Assembly: GCA_947085045.1 (NCBI GenBank)
Contig: CAMTUU010000005.1
Coordinates: 186,001 to 250,000, forward strand
Origin: Pseudolysinimonas_A sp947085045
GTDB taxonomy: Bacteria; Actinomycetota; Actinomycetes; Actinomycetales; Microbacteriaceae
Direction: 5' to 3'
DNA length: 64,000 bases
Shown here: one piece after another, positions 15,909-24,214 of the stretch
Layout: every line of letters begins with the position of its first letter
How positions within the stretch are numbered: the first letter of the stretch is position 1
Notes under the pieces: generated by a model
Seen by the model: the letters and a program-made list of their open reading frames with translations, nothing else
What the model was told of the DNA's origin: nothing
The model's database searches: none
Program-made: the position numbers and the translations under genes

Positions 15909-16273
15909 CCGCCGAGCTGCCGGTCGAGAGGCACCGTGCGCTCGGTCACGACGTCGCCGGTGTGGGCCGTGGTGACCGTCTCGATGAGCACGATGCCGAC
16001 CTCCTCCTCGGCGATCGGATTGTGCCGCACCCCGTGCGGGACGACGTAGAAATCTCCAGGACCCAGCACGACCTCGCGGTCGCCCTCGAGCTGGATGCGC
16101 AGCCGCCCGTAGACGACCTGGAACAGCTCGTCCTCCTGGTCGTGCGCGTGCCAGACGAACTCGCCGAGCAGCTTCGCGACCTTCACGTACTGGTCGTTGA
16201 CCCGCCCGACCACCCGCGGCGACCAGTGGTCGGTCACCTTCTCCAACTCGGCGGCGAGGTTCACGGGATCCAT
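15905..16273 (-). CDS. Cupin domain protein
   Basis: A 122-residue single-domain cupin. The metal-binding cupin motifs are visible: WHAHDQEDELFQVVYG (H42, H44, E49) and PGDFYVVPHGVRHNP (H80/H84). Such small cupins bind a metal and act as isomerases, dioxygenases or regulators; the exact role is unknown. The ATG has TAGGAT six bases upstream, so a leaderless transcript is likely. Its stop is interlocked with that of the AMP-ligase gene. Confidence 0.9.
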   Translation of the reverse strand: MDPVNLAAELEKVTDHWSPRVVGRVNDQYVKVAKLLGEFVWHAHDQEDELFQVVYGRLRIQLEGDREVVLGPGDFYVVPHGVRHNPIAEEEVGIVLIETVTTAHTGDVVTERTVPLDRQLGG

Positions 16274-16279
16274 GCCGCG

Positions 16280-16285
16280 ATCCTA
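16280..16285 (-). promoter_or_regulatory. Probable -10 box for the cupin gene
   Basis: On the minus strand TAGGAT ends six bases before the ATG at 16273. The box lies just past the stop of apbE, so the cupin gene has its own promoter. Confidence 0.4.
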
Positions 16286-17035
16286 GGCGCGGCGTCCGGC
16301 GGCGAGTGCGGCCCGGAAGCCCGGCGTCGCGACCGCATCACCCGCACGGTCGATCGCGAACACGTCGACCGGCCAGCGGTCGCAGAGGTCGTCGAGTCCC
16401 TCGCGACCGGCCGACACGATCGCCGTGGCGAGCACGTCGGCGGTGACGATGTCGTCCGCGACGACGGTGACCTGCACGAAGTCGGCGGGGGCGACGCGGC
16501 CCCCGAGCCAGATGTGGTCGCCCCGCTCCGCGCTGCCCGACGTCGCGACGGCGCGGCGCGACCCGGCGAGCACGATCGAGCAGGCGAGCGCGGTGCGGTC
16601 GAACGGGTCGACGACGCCGATCGGCTCCCGCTCCGACGACTCACCCCCGTTCGGCGCGGAGACCAGGATGTCGCCGCCCACGACGAGCGTCCAGTCGCCG
16701 CATACCGAGGCGTCCAGCACCGCGCCCGCCTCGCGCATCGCGGCCGCCTTGACGATGCCGTCGAGGTCGACGACCCCGTCGGGGCGGTTCGGGCTGAACG
16801 CGCCCTCCGTGCGCCGCCGCCAGTCGAGCGCCTCGGCGTACATCGCGATCAGCTCCACCGACGCCTCGTCGAGCCGCAGGTCGCCCGCGGCGATCCGGCT
16901 GATCTCCGAGTCGGGACGGAAGCGGCTGAACCGCTGCTCGACGGCGGCGAACACCTCCTCGACGGGCCCGACGGCGACGGCACTCGCGGTGCCGAGCGAC
17001 ACCATCGTCCCCATCGTCGGGAAGACGGCGCGCAT
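16283..17035 (-). CDS. apbE: FAD:protein FMN transferase (ApbE)
   Basis: A 250-residue ApbE flavin transferase, which attaches FMN to a Thr in target proteins outside the membrane. It starts MRAVFPTMGTMVSLGTA, with the conserved TMGT, and contains RFSRFRPDSEISRI, VDLDGIVKAAA and the C-terminal AVATSGSAERGDHIW and TADVLATAI blocks expected of the family. The ATG overlaps the stop of the FMN-binding protein gene by one base (TGATG). That neighbour carries the SGAT acceptor motif and is surely its substrate. No obvious signal peptide is present. Confidence 0.93.
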   Translation of the reverse strand: MRAVFPTMGTMVSLGTASAVAVGPVEEVFAAVEQRFSRFRPDSEISRIAAGDLRLDEASVELIAMYAEALDWRRRTEGAFSPNRPDGVVDLDGIVKAAAMREAGAVLDASVCGDWTLVVGGDILVSAPNGGESSEREPIGVVDPFDRTALACSIVLAGSRRAVATSGSAERGDHIWLGGRVAPADFVQVTVVADDIVTADVLATAIVSAGREGLDDLCDRWPVDVFAIDRAGDAVATPGFRAALAAGRRA

Positions 17036-17496
17036 CACAGACCCGCCTGGTCGACGGCCGACTGCAGCGAACCGAGGTACGCCCGGGTCGTATAGGTCGC
17101 CCCGCTGACGTTCGCGACCGACGCGGACTGCGCCGCGACCACCTCGTCGCGCAGGATCGGCGCAGCCCGGTTGCTGATCTGCACGGAGCGGTTGTCGTGG
17201 TCGGTGAGTTTCAACGCCGTCACATCGGCGATCGCGCCGTTCGACACCGTGATCGCGACCTGGACGTCGCCGAACCGGGTGCCGACGGGGTCTCCCGTGT
17301 AGCGGCCGTCGGCGACCGACGTGGACGTCGCGGTCCCGGTGCCCGTCGTCGTCCCCGACGAGGGGGCGGTGCCGCTCGACGTCGTGGTGGCCGTGGGGGT
17401 GCCGACCGAACCGCTCCCGGCGGAGCCGAGCTGCCACGCCGTGACCAGGACCGCGAGCGACGCGACGACGCCGCCGACGACTGCCCGGGCCCTCAC
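17035..17496 (-). CDS. FMN-binding domain protein, membrane-anchored flavinylation substrate
   Basis: A 153-residue protein with an N-terminal membrane anchor (about 5-25), a Thr/Ser/Gly-rich linker (about 26-62) and a small FMN-binding domain. The flavinylation signature SGATYTT is at 131-137, with T134 the expected FMN attachment site. The domain would sit outside the membrane and relay electrons. The GTG start overlaps the ferric-reductase stop as GTGA, and its stop overlaps apbE. The three genes form a standard ferric-reductase/FMN-binding/ApbE redox set. Confidence 0.9.
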   Translation of the reverse strand: MRARAVVGGVVASLAVLVTAWQLGSAGSGSVGTPTATTTSSGTAPSSGTTTGTGTATSTSVADGRYTGDPVGTRFGDVQVAITVSNGAIADVTALKLTDHDNRSVQISNRAAPILRDEVVAAQSASVANVSGATYTTRAYLGSLQSAVDQAGL

Positions 17497-18932
17497 CAGT
17501 CGAACCTCTCGGCGTGGATGCGGTGACTCGGCACCCCGTGAGCCCGGGCGTCGGCGACGACGGCGTCGAGCCAGCTGGTCGGACCGCAGACGTAGAGGTC
17601 GGACTCGTCGAGGTCGGGGAACACGCCTGCGAGCGTCACCCCGCGGGCGGCGTCCGCCTCCGAGAGCCACGCCGGTCCGCGACGCGCGCGGTGCCCGGTC
17701 GAGACGAAGAGGCGCGCCTCTTTCGCCTGAGCGATCTCCCGCACCTCGTCCCAGAGGTACGTCTCCTGAGGGTCCCCGGCGCGCAGCACGACGGTCGCCT
17801 CGCCCGGCCGCAGCCGCGCGTGCTCCAGCAGCGCCCGGATCGGGGTGACGCCGATTCCGGCCGCGAGAACCGCCATCTTCGGTGCGGTGCGGGCGACGTC
17901 GGAGAACAGTCCGTACGGTCCCTCGAACGACACCCGGGTTCCGACGGGAAGGGTGCTCAGCCGTGCGCTGCCGGCTCCGAGCTCGCGCACCGTGATGCGG
18001 GCCATGGTGTCGCTCGGCATCGCCGACAGCGAGATCGGGTGCGAGTGCCACCATGTGGACCCGGTCCAGAAGCGCCAGACCAGGAACTGCCCGCCGGCCG
18101 CCCCGAGCCGGCGCAGGTCGCGGCCCCGCAGCACGATCGAGACCACGCCCGGCGCCACCGGCACCACCGCGTCGACCACGAGGCGGTGCCGCAGGCTGCG
18201 CACCGCCGGGGTGAGGAACCGGAACACCCCAATCGCCCCGAACGCGAGAGCGAACAGCGCGATCCAGTACACCCGCTGCACGGTGCCCTCGGCGAGCACC
18301 CCGCCGACACTCAGCTGGTGCGGCAGCGCGAACGCGACGGCGACGTAGCTCAGCAGATGGATGAGGTGCCAGCCCTCGTAGCCGAACCGGCGCCGCACGG
18401 CGACGAGCGACGTGATCACCACGGCGATCAGCAGCCCGAGTCCGATGAACGCCAGCGGCATGTCGGGGAGGGCGAGCATCGGGCCGATCTCGGCGATCGG
18501 GTCGAGGCCGACGCTCATCCCGTAGCCGACGAGCAGCAGGACTCCGTGCGCGATAAGGAGGTAGAGGGCGGGCTTCCCGAGAGACCGGTGGACGGCGATC
18601 GCCCGGTCGTGACCGATCGTGCGATCCAGCAGCGGGATGCGGGCGGCCAGCACGAGCATCACCAGGATGAAGTCGGTGCCCACCAGGCCGGTGAGGATGC
18701 CGAGACCGGTGACCGCGTCGGCGGGCGTGCCGAACGCGGTGCTGCCGCCCGACGCCAGGTAGAGCCCGGCGGCGACGGCCCCCGACATCCAGAGCAGGAC
18801 GACGAGCAGGTCGGAGCGGCGCGCGCGGCGGGCGTACTGTCGGCGGCGATCGACCGGCGGCACGGGACGCGCCGACGACCCTGCGGCGGACGGCCGGCTG
18901 GGCACGGGTCGGGTGAGGGTCGAAGCGGTCAT
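17493..18932 (-). CDS. Ferric reductase-like transmembrane flavohaem oxidoreductase
   Basis: A 479-residue protein. The N-terminal half has six hydrophobic segments with paired histidines suited to haem binding (HRSLGKPALYLLIAH, WHLIHLLSYVAVAFALPHQL). The C-terminal half is an FAD/NAD(P)H module: HSHPISLSA for FAD, AAGIGVTPIRALLEHA for the nucleotide and VCGPTSWLDAV near the end. It should take electrons from cytoplasmic NAD(P)H across the membrane to the FMN-binding partner encoded next. An Ala/Pro-rich tail of about 40 residues precedes the first helix. It follows the histidine kinase gene by 65 bases. Confidence 0.92.
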   Translation of the reverse strand: MTASTLTRPVPSRPSAAGSSARPVPPVDRRRQYARRARRSDLLVVLLWMSGAVAAGLYLASGGSTAFGTPADAVTGLGILTGLVGTDFILVMLVLAARIPLLDRTIGHDRAIAVHRSLGKPALYLLIAHGVLLLVGYGMSVGLDPIAEIGPMLALPDMPLAFIGLGLLIAVVITSLVAVRRRFGYEGWHLIHLLSYVAVAFALPHQLSVGGVLAEGTVQRVYWIALFALAFGAIGVFRFLTPAVRSLRHRLVVDAVVPVAPGVVSIVLRGRDLRRLGAAGGQFLVWRFWTGSTWWHSHPISLSAMPSDTMARITVRELGAGSARLSTLPVGTRVSFEGPYGLFSDVARTAPKMAVLAAGIGVTPIRALLEHARLRPGEATVVLRAGDPQETYLWDEVREIAQAKEARLFVSTGHRARRGPAWLSEADAARGVTLAGVFPDLDESDLYVCGPTSWLDAVVADARAHGVPSHRIHAERFDW

Positions 18933-18997
18933 GGGTCCACCCTCGATGCGGCCCCTTGGCGCCGGCTAGGAACGGACGCGCCGGGAGGTGTGCGTTC

Positions 18998-20347
18998 TCA
19001 CATCTTCGGCAGGTGCGCCGTGGCCGTGAACCCGCCCTGCGTGTTCGCGACCTCGGCGGTGCCGCCGGCGGCCGACGCGATCGCCTGGACGAGGGCGAGG
19101 CCGAGGCCGCTCCCCCCGCTCTGGGCCGTGCGTGCGACATCCGGCCGGCTGAAGCGCTCGAAGGCGTGCGGGAGGAAATCCGGCGGCATCCCCGGCCCGT
19201 CGTCGCTCACCGCGAGCGTCAGCGATCCGCCCTCCTGGATGAGCCGCGCCTCGACCGTGCCGCCGGCCGCCGCCGTCACGGCGTTCGCGAGCAGATTGTC
19301 GGCGAGACGGCCGAAGGAGGCGGAATCCAGTCGATAGCGCACGTCGCCGACCGGCACGGACACGTCGAACGCGACCTCGGTCGACGTGGCGAGGGCGATC
19401 AGGCGTGCCCGGTCGACCGCGCCCAGGAACTCCGTGACGAGCGCCTCCGCCGATGCCTGCCGGGATGTTCCGCCCTCGTCGGCTTCGAGCCGGCTCAACT
19501 CCAGCAGGTTGCCCGCGAGACCCGCGAGTCGCGTCGCCGACGACTCGGCGCTGCGCACGTCGCGCTCGAGCGCCTCCGCGTCACCGAAGTCGCGGTGCGC
19601 GAGCTCCAACTGGGTGCGCAGCGCGGCGAGCGGCGTGCGCAACTCGTGGGCGGCATCCGAGACCATCTGCTTCTCACGCACCGACGACGCGCGCACCCGT
19701 GCGAGCAGATCGTTGAGCGTGCGGGCCAGGTCGGCCAGTTCGTCGTCGGCGCGACCGATCGGCAGCTCGCCGTCGAGTTCCGTCCCCAGCCCCTCCGCGC
19801 GGATCCGCATCCGGGTGACCGGGCGGAGCGCGAGCGTGGCGAGCACCCACGAGGCCGCCGCGAAGCCGGCGAGCAGCAGCCCCCCGCCGACGAGCAGCAC
19901 CCGGTCCAGTCCCTCCATGGCGAGTTCGCTGGCCGACGTGCTGCGCGCGGACCACAGCATCCACGTTCCCGCCGTCGTCTCGACCCGACGCCCGACGACG
20001 ACGAAACCACGGTCTTCATCGTCGGTCATCCGGAACTCGGCGTCGGCGGGCTCGCGCGCTTCCACCACCTCCCGCACGTCGTGCGGCAGCGAATCGACTT
20101 CCACCTGGCCGTCGGGGTTGCGGATCGAGACCAGCACCCCGGTCCCGGGGTCGTCGACCTCGACCTCCGGGTCGGCGAGGATGTCGGCGACGAACGACGT
20201 CAGATCGCCGGCGGCGAGGGCGGTGTCCGACGCCGACAGCACCTGGGCCATCTGTGCGCGCACGACCAGCAGGGCGCCGCCGAGCAGCACGACGGCGACC
20301 AGCACACTGCCGAGGGTGATGCGAGCCCGGATGGAGAGCCGTCTCAT
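18998..20347 (-). CDS. Sensor histidine kinase
   Basis: A 449-residue kinase. A first membrane helix (about 10-30), an extracytoplasmic sensor region of about 110 residues and a second helix (about 150-172) are followed by a HAMP domain. The phosphoacceptor H234 lies in DAAHELRTPLAAL. The ATP-binding domain has the N, G1 and G2 boxes (LADNLLANAV, SDDGPGMP, GGSGLGLALV). It overlaps its response regulator gene as ATGA. The operon context (VIT transporter upstream, ferric reductase and flavinylation genes downstream) suggests it senses metal or redox state; this is inference. Confidence 0.94.
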   Translation of the reverse strand: MRRLSIRARITLGSVLVAVVLLGGALLVVRAQMAQVLSASDTALAAGDLTSFVADILADPEVEVDDPGTGVLVSIRNPDGQVEVDSLPHDVREVVEAREPADAEFRMTDDEDRGFVVVGRRVETTAGTWMLWSARSTSASELAMEGLDRVLLVGGGLLLAGFAAASWVLATLALRPVTRMRIRAEGLGTELDGELPIGRADDELADLARTLNDLLARVRASSVREKQMVSDAAHELRTPLAALRTQLELAHRDFGDAEALERDVRSAESSATRLAGLAGNLLELSRLEADEGGTSRQASAEALVTEFLGAVDRARLIALATSTEVAFDVSVPVGDVRYRLDSASFGRLADNLLANAVTAAAGGTVEARLIQEGGSLTLAVSDDGPGMPPDFLPHAFERFSRPDVARTAQSGGSGLGLALVQAIASAAGGTAEVANTQGGFTATAHLPKM

Positions 20348-21027
20348 CCGTCGCCGCGTTCCTCGAGGCGGTAGCCCTGCCCGCGGACGGTCACGAAGGC
20401 GATGCCCGCCTCGACCGGTTCGAGCTTCTTGCGCAGGTACCGCAGGTACTGGTCGACGATCGTCGGGTCGATGTGCTGCGTCGTGCCCCAGACCTCGGTG
20501 AGGATCTCCGGACGCGACAGGGTCTCGTCGAGGTGCGACGCCAGCAGCCAGAGCAGCGCGAACTCCTTCGTGCTGAGCGGGATCGCCTTGCCACCGACCG
20601 AGGCGCGCACGGCGGCCGCGTCCAGGTCGAGGGCGCCCACCCGGAGCGAGGGCCGCGGGCGGGCGCTGTCCCGCCGCACGAAAGCCCGGATGCGGGCGCT
20701 GAACTCGGCGAAGGCGAAGGGTTTCGTCAGGTAGTCGTCGGCGCCCGAGTCGAGACCCAGCACCCGGTCCTCGACGGCATCGCGCGCGGTGAGGAGCAGA
20801 ACGGGCAGCGTGTTGCCCTGCTGCCTCAGGTGGCGGCAGATCTCGAACCCCGACATCTCCGGCAGCATGACGTCGATCGCGGCGGCGGCGTACTGGTCCT
20901 GAGCGACCGCGATCAGGGCGTCGACCCCGTTCTCGACGACGGTCACCTCGTAGCCGTCCGCGCGCAGCCCGTCGGCGACGAGCGCGCCCATCTCGCGATC
21001 GTCGTCGACGACGAGGATGCGGGGCAC
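20344..21027 (-). CDS. OmpR-family response regulator
   Basis: A 227-residue two-domain regulator. The receiver domain has the acidic VVDDD pocket, phosphoacceptor D52 (IDVMLPEMSG), the T of LLLTARD and K102 (YLTKPFAF). The C-terminal winged helix of the OmpR/PhoB type begins near residue 127 and ends VRGQGYRLEE. It starts with GTG four bases after the VIT gene stop and overlaps the kinase gene. The likely targets are its own operon genes, but no operator could be identified. Confidence 0.95.
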   Translation of the reverse strand: MPRILVVDDDREMGALVADGLRADGYEVTVVENGVDALIAVAQDQYAAAAIDVMLPEMSGFEICRHLRQQGNTLPVLLLTARDAVEDRVLGLDSGADDYLTKPFAFAEFSARIRAFVRRDSARPRPSLRVGALDLDAAAVRASVGGKAIPLSTKEFALLWLLASHLDETLSRPEILTEVWGTTQHIDPTIVDQYLRYLRKKLEPVEAGIAFVTVRGQGYRLEERGDG

Positions 21028-21031
21028 CGGG

Positions 21032-21760
21032 TCAGACCACCCCGGTGGTGCCGAGCAGGGTGCCGATGAGGAAGGTCGCGGCCAGCGCGATCGCCCCGCC
21101 GACGACGACGCGAACCGTCGGACGCAGCCACGGGCTGCCGCCGATGCGAGCGCTCAGCGCTCCGGTGAGCGCGAGCGCGATCAGCACGGCCGCGAACGTG
21201 ATCGGCACCCGCAGCGGCTCGGGCGGCAGCAGGATCGCGATCAGCGGGAGGATCGCGCCGATCGTGAACGCCAGAGCCGAGGCCCCGGCCGCCTGCCAGG
21301 GACTCACGACGTCCTCTTCGACGATGCCGAGTTCGGCCTCCAGGTGCGCCGCGAGGGCGTCGTGCGCGGTCAGCTCCTCCGCGACCCGGGCCGCGGTCTC
21401 CGCAGACAGCCCTTTGGCCTGGTAGATCCCGGCGAGCTCGGCGAGCTCCTCCTGCGGGAGCTCCCGGAGTTCGCGGCGCTCCTTCGCGATGAGGGCGCGC
21501 TGAGTGTCGCGCTGGCTGCTCACCGAGACGTACTCGCCGAGCGCCATCGAGATCGCGCCGCCGACGAGGCCGGCAGCGCCCGCGGTGAGGATCGGCGCGA
21601 CGGCGGAGGTGGCCCCGGCGACACCCACGACGATCGCGGCGACCGACACGATGCCGTCGTTCGCGCCGAGCACCCCCGCGCGCAGCCAGTTGAGCCGGGC
21701 CGCGATCCCGGGCCCGTGCGGCTCGCCGGTGTGCGGAAGCGGGGAGAAGGGATCGGTCAT
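21032..21760 (-). CDS. VIT1/CCC1 family iron/manganese transporter
   Basis: A 242-residue membrane protein of the VIT family, which moves Fe(II) or Mn(II). I start at the ATG at 21760 (MTDPFSPLPHTGEPHGPGI); six more codons are open upstream. Family features are RAGVLGANDGIVSVAAIVVGV in helix 1, the SMALGEYVSVSSQRD segment, an acidic cytoplasmic helical domain (about 85-140) rich in Glu, and three C-terminal helices. It lies four bases before the response regulator gene, so a metal transporter, a two-component system and a ferric-reductase set appear to share one transcript. Confidence 0.92.
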   Translation of the reverse strand: MTDPFSPLPHTGEPHGPGIAARLNWLRAGVLGANDGIVSVAAIVVGVAGATSAVAPILTAGAAGLVGGAISMALGEYVSVSSQRDTQRALIAKERRELRELPQEELAELAGIYQAKGLSAETAARVAEELTAHDALAAHLEAELGIVEEDVVSPWQAAGASALAFTIGAILPLIAILLPPEPLRVPITFAAVLIALALTGALSARIGGSPWLRPTVRVVVGGAIALAATFLIGTLLGTTGVV

Positions 21761-21840
21761 GATGGCCCAGCCAAGCACTCGGGCCGCGCCGGCGCCAGGA
21801 AGGACAGGATGCCCTCCGCCTCGCGCCCGGGCCGGGATCC

Positions 21841-21846
21841 TAGGCT
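21841..21846 (+). promoter_or_regulatory. Probable -10 box for the gamma carbonic anhydrase gene
   Basis: TAGGCT ends six bases before the ATG at 21853. Confidence 0.45.
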
Positions 21847-21852
21847 GGCGGC

Positions 21853-22368
21853 ATGCCGCTCATCCTCGCCTTCGACGGACACGACCCCGAGATCCACCCC
21901 GACGCCTGGGTGGCACCGAACGCCTCCGTGATCGGACGCGTGCGGATCGCCGCTGACGCCAACGTCTGGTTCGGCGCGGTGATGCGCGGCGACATCGACG
22001 AGATCGTGCTCGGCGCGCGCAGCAACCTGCAGGACAACGCCGTGATCCACACCGAGGCGGGCAACCCGACGATCATCGGCGACGACGTCAGCATCGGCCA
22101 CGGCGCGATCGTGCACGGCTGCATCGTCGAGGACGGCTGTCTCATCGGCATGAACGCGACAGTGCTCAACGGCGCCGTGATCGGCGCGAACTCGCTCGTC
22201 GCCGCGGGGGCGCTCGTGCTCGAGGGAACCGTCATCCCGCCGCGCTCCCTCGTCGCGGGCGTGCCCGCCAAGGTGCGACGGGAACTCAACGACGACGAGG
22301 TCGCGGGGCTGCTCGGCAACTCCGCGCGCTACGTGCCGCGGTCGAAGCTCTATCGAGCCGCCGAGTAG
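21853..22368 (+). CDS. Gamma carbonic anhydrase family protein
   Basis: A 171-residue left-handed beta-helix protein built of hexapeptide repeats. The three metal-binding histidines of the gamma class are present: H66 (AVIHTEAG), H83 and H88 (SIGHGAIVHGC). Members either hydrate CO2 or have lost that activity, and sequence alone does not decide this. It is monocistronic, probably leaderless, and its last 19 bases overlap the end of the convergent membrane protein gene. Confidence 0.92.
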   Translation: MPLILAFDGHDPEIHPDAWVAPNASVIGRVRIAADANVWFGAVMRGDIDEIVLGARSNLQDNAVIHTEAGNPTIIGDDVSIGHGAIVHGCIVEDGCLIGMNATVLNGAVIGANSLVAAGALVLEGTVIPPRSLVAGVPAKVRRELNDDEVAGLLGNSARYVPRSKLYRAAE

Positions 22369-22913
22369 CCACCCGAACCCGGCACCGTGAACTGGAGGAG
22401 GTTGGCTCCCGCGATCGGCAGGAGCGACGCGACCACGAGCCCGGCGATCAGCATCACGTGGGTGGGCGCGAGCACGACGAGGATCGAGCCCGCCAGCAGG
22501 AGCGGCAGGAAGGCGTACGCGCGGGGCGCATAGCGACGCATCGCGAGCCACCCGACGGTCGTGAGACCCGCGGCGAGCATCCCGAGCACTCCGACGGCGG
22601 GCCGCCAGGCGATCGCTTCGCTCGCGAACGCCTGCAGGAACCAGAACAGCACGCCGGCCGCGAAGAGCGGGAGCCCGACTGCGATCCGGCCCCGCCGCAG
22701 AACCGCCGCGATCCAGCATCCGGCGAGACCGAGAGCGCCGAAGATGCCGCCCACGGTCGCCGCCGCGCCGACCGCGCCATCGGCACGGAGATCGGCGAGC
22801 ACGGCGGGGAACCCCGCCACCGCAAGCGCCGCGAGGGCGAGCGACACGGCGAAGCCCCAGTCGAGAAACCCGGGACGGTGCGCGGACCGGGAGACGGGGA
22901 CGGTGGCCGTCAC
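22350..22913 (-). CDS. Hypothetical polytopic membrane protein (187 residues)
   Basis: An unrecognised protein with about six hydrophobic segments and a short soluble N-terminus. I start it at the GTG at 22913 (VTATVPVSRSAHRPGF), two bases after the stop of the preceding membrane protein gene, which marks them as an operon. The frame is open further upstream but that part overlaps the neighbour. There are no charged motifs that suggest a transporter class. Confidence 0.65.
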   Translation of the reverse strand: MTATVPVSRSAHRPGFLDWGFAVSLALAALAVAGFPAVLADLRADGAVGAAATVGGIFGALGLAGCWIAAVLRRGRIAVGLPLFAAGVLFWFLQAFASEAIAWRPAVGVLGMLAAGLTTVGWLAMRRYAPRAYAFLPLLLAGSILVVLAPTHVMLIAGLVVASLLPIAGANLLQFTVPGSGGYSAAR

Positions 22914-22915
22914 GG

Positions 22916-23230
22916 TCAGCCGTTCACGAGACGCAGGATCACGACCACGACGATCGGCGCGAGCGCCACGACGAGCGCGAGTCCGGCGATCCCGCGCGCA
23001 AGGCCGCGCACGAGGCAGACGATGCTCACGACGAGCGCGACGAGCACGAGGGCGGCCCCGACGAAGAAGACGACGACGAACGGCGTCGCGCCCGACCCGC
23101 CGGCGTCGAGCGCCGCGGAGATGCCGGCGACGAAACCCCACGACATCCCCGCCGCTCCGACCACGGCGAGAAGCAGGGCGATGGCCGCCGGCACGCGGCT
23201 CGGACTGACGTAGACGTCGGTGTCGGACAT
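22916..23230 (-). CDS. Hypothetical membrane protein (104 residues)
   Basis: An unrecognised protein starting MSDTDVYVSPSRVPA, with three hydrophobic segments (about 13-38, 50-72 and 78-100). It resembles small DUF4190-like membrane proteins in layout, but I cannot assign a family. TAGGGT six bases before the ATG suggests a leaderless transcript that continues into the 187-residue membrane protein gene. Confidence 0.65.
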   Translation of the reverse strand: MSDTDVYVSPSRVPAAIALLLAVVGAAGMSWGFVAGISAALDAGGSGATPFVVVFFVGAALVLVALVVSIVCLVRGLARGIAGLALVVALAPIVVVVILRLVNG

Positions 23231-23236
23231 GGCGCC

Positions 23237-23242
23237 ACCCTA
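23237..23242 (-). promoter_or_regulatory. Probable -10 box for the two-gene membrane protein operon
   Basis: On the minus strand TAGGGT ends six bases before the ATG at 23230. Confidence 0.4.
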
Positions 23243-23326
23243 GGGGTTCCGGTACTCCGGAGGGAGTAGGGAAGGTGTCACCCCGGGGACGACCTCCGGC
23301 GTCGCGTCGACGGGAAGACTGACGGC

Positions 23327-24211
23327 ATGAGCCCCCGCCGCCGCCTCGCCGCCCTGCTCGCCGTCGCGACGACCGCCGTCGTGCTCACCGGATGCGCCCG
23401 TGACCACGACCCCGGCCCCGACTCCGGCACCACCTCGCGCACGATCGAGATCGGGGGCGAGAACCGCGAGTATCGGCTGCACCTGCCGCCTCGGCTCGCG
23501 GAGGATCCCGCACTCGTCGTCATGCTGCACGGCGGACTGGGGTCCGCGCAGCAGGCGGAGAGCGCGTACGGGTGGGACGCCGTCGCCGATGCGGAGGGAT
23601 TCGTCGTCGCCTACCCCGACGGCGTGAACCGCACCTGGAACGCCGGCGACTGCTGCGGCGGCGCGGAACGGGAGGATGTCGACGACGTCGCGTTCCTCAC
23701 CGCACTCGTGAGCGAACTGCAGGCCGAGTTCGGCGTCAGCCCGGCCCGCACGTTCGGTACCGGGATGTCGAACGGCGCGATGATGACCTACCGCCTCGCC
23801 TGCGAGACCAGCCTGTTCGCCGCGATCGCGCCCGTCGCCGGGACGATCGTGACGACCTGCGACGACCCGGCCCCGGCATCCGTGCTGCACATCCACGGGC
23901 AGGACGACGGCAGCGTGCGCATGGACGGCAAGCCCGGCGACGGGGTCGGCGACGTCGACGGGATGCCGATCGCCGACGTGAACGCGCTGTGGCGGCAGGC
24001 CGATGGATGCGGCCGCCCGGTCGTCACCGACGCACCTCCCGTCACCACGTCGACCAGCACCTGCGCCGACGGCCGTACCGTCACCCTCATCACCGTCGCC
24101 GGAGCCGGGCACCAGTGGCCGGGGTCCGTCGCGCGCGAAGGGGCGACCGACCAGCCGAGCGACGCCCTCGACGCGACGGCGCTCATCTGGGAGTTCTTCG
24201 ACGCGGCCTGA
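23327..24211 (+). CDS. Secreted lipoprotein esterase, PHB depolymerase/LpqC-like
   Basis: A 294-residue alpha/beta hydrolase with a lipoprotein signal peptide (VVLTGC, lipidated C23). The oxyanion region VVMLHGGLGSAQQ and the nucleophile elbow FGTGMSNGAMMTYR (Ser in G-M-S-N-G) belong to the esterase PHB-depolymerase/feruloyl-esterase family. The Asp in HGQDDGSVRM and the His in AGHQWPG complete the triad. Paired cysteines (GDCCGG) suggest disulfides, which fits an exported protein. It would hydrolyse ester substrates at the cell surface; the substrate is unknown. It ends three bases before the convergent apt stop. Confidence 0.85.
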   Translation: MSPRRRLAALLAVATTAVVLTGCARDHDPGPDSGTTSRTIEIGGENREYRLHLPPRLAEDPALVVMLHGGLGSAQQAESAYGWDAVADAEGFVVAYPDGVNRTWNAGDCCGGAEREDVDDVAFLTALVSELQAEFGVSPARTFGTGMSNGAMMTYRLACETSLFAAIAPVAGTIVTTCDDPAPASVLHIHGQDDGSVRMDGKPGDGVGDVDGMPIADVNALWRQADGCGRPVVTDAPPVTTSTSTCADGRTVTLITVAGAGHQWPGSVAREGATDQPSDALDATALIWEFFDAA

Positions 24212-24214
24212 CGT

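Noticed and set aside
17514..19337. Long plus-strand open frame of about 600 codons opposite the ferric-reductase operon
   Set aside because: It is the antisense shadow of strongly coding minus-strand genes; the translation is Arg/Gly/Asp-rich without any fold, as expected for GC-rich complementary frames.
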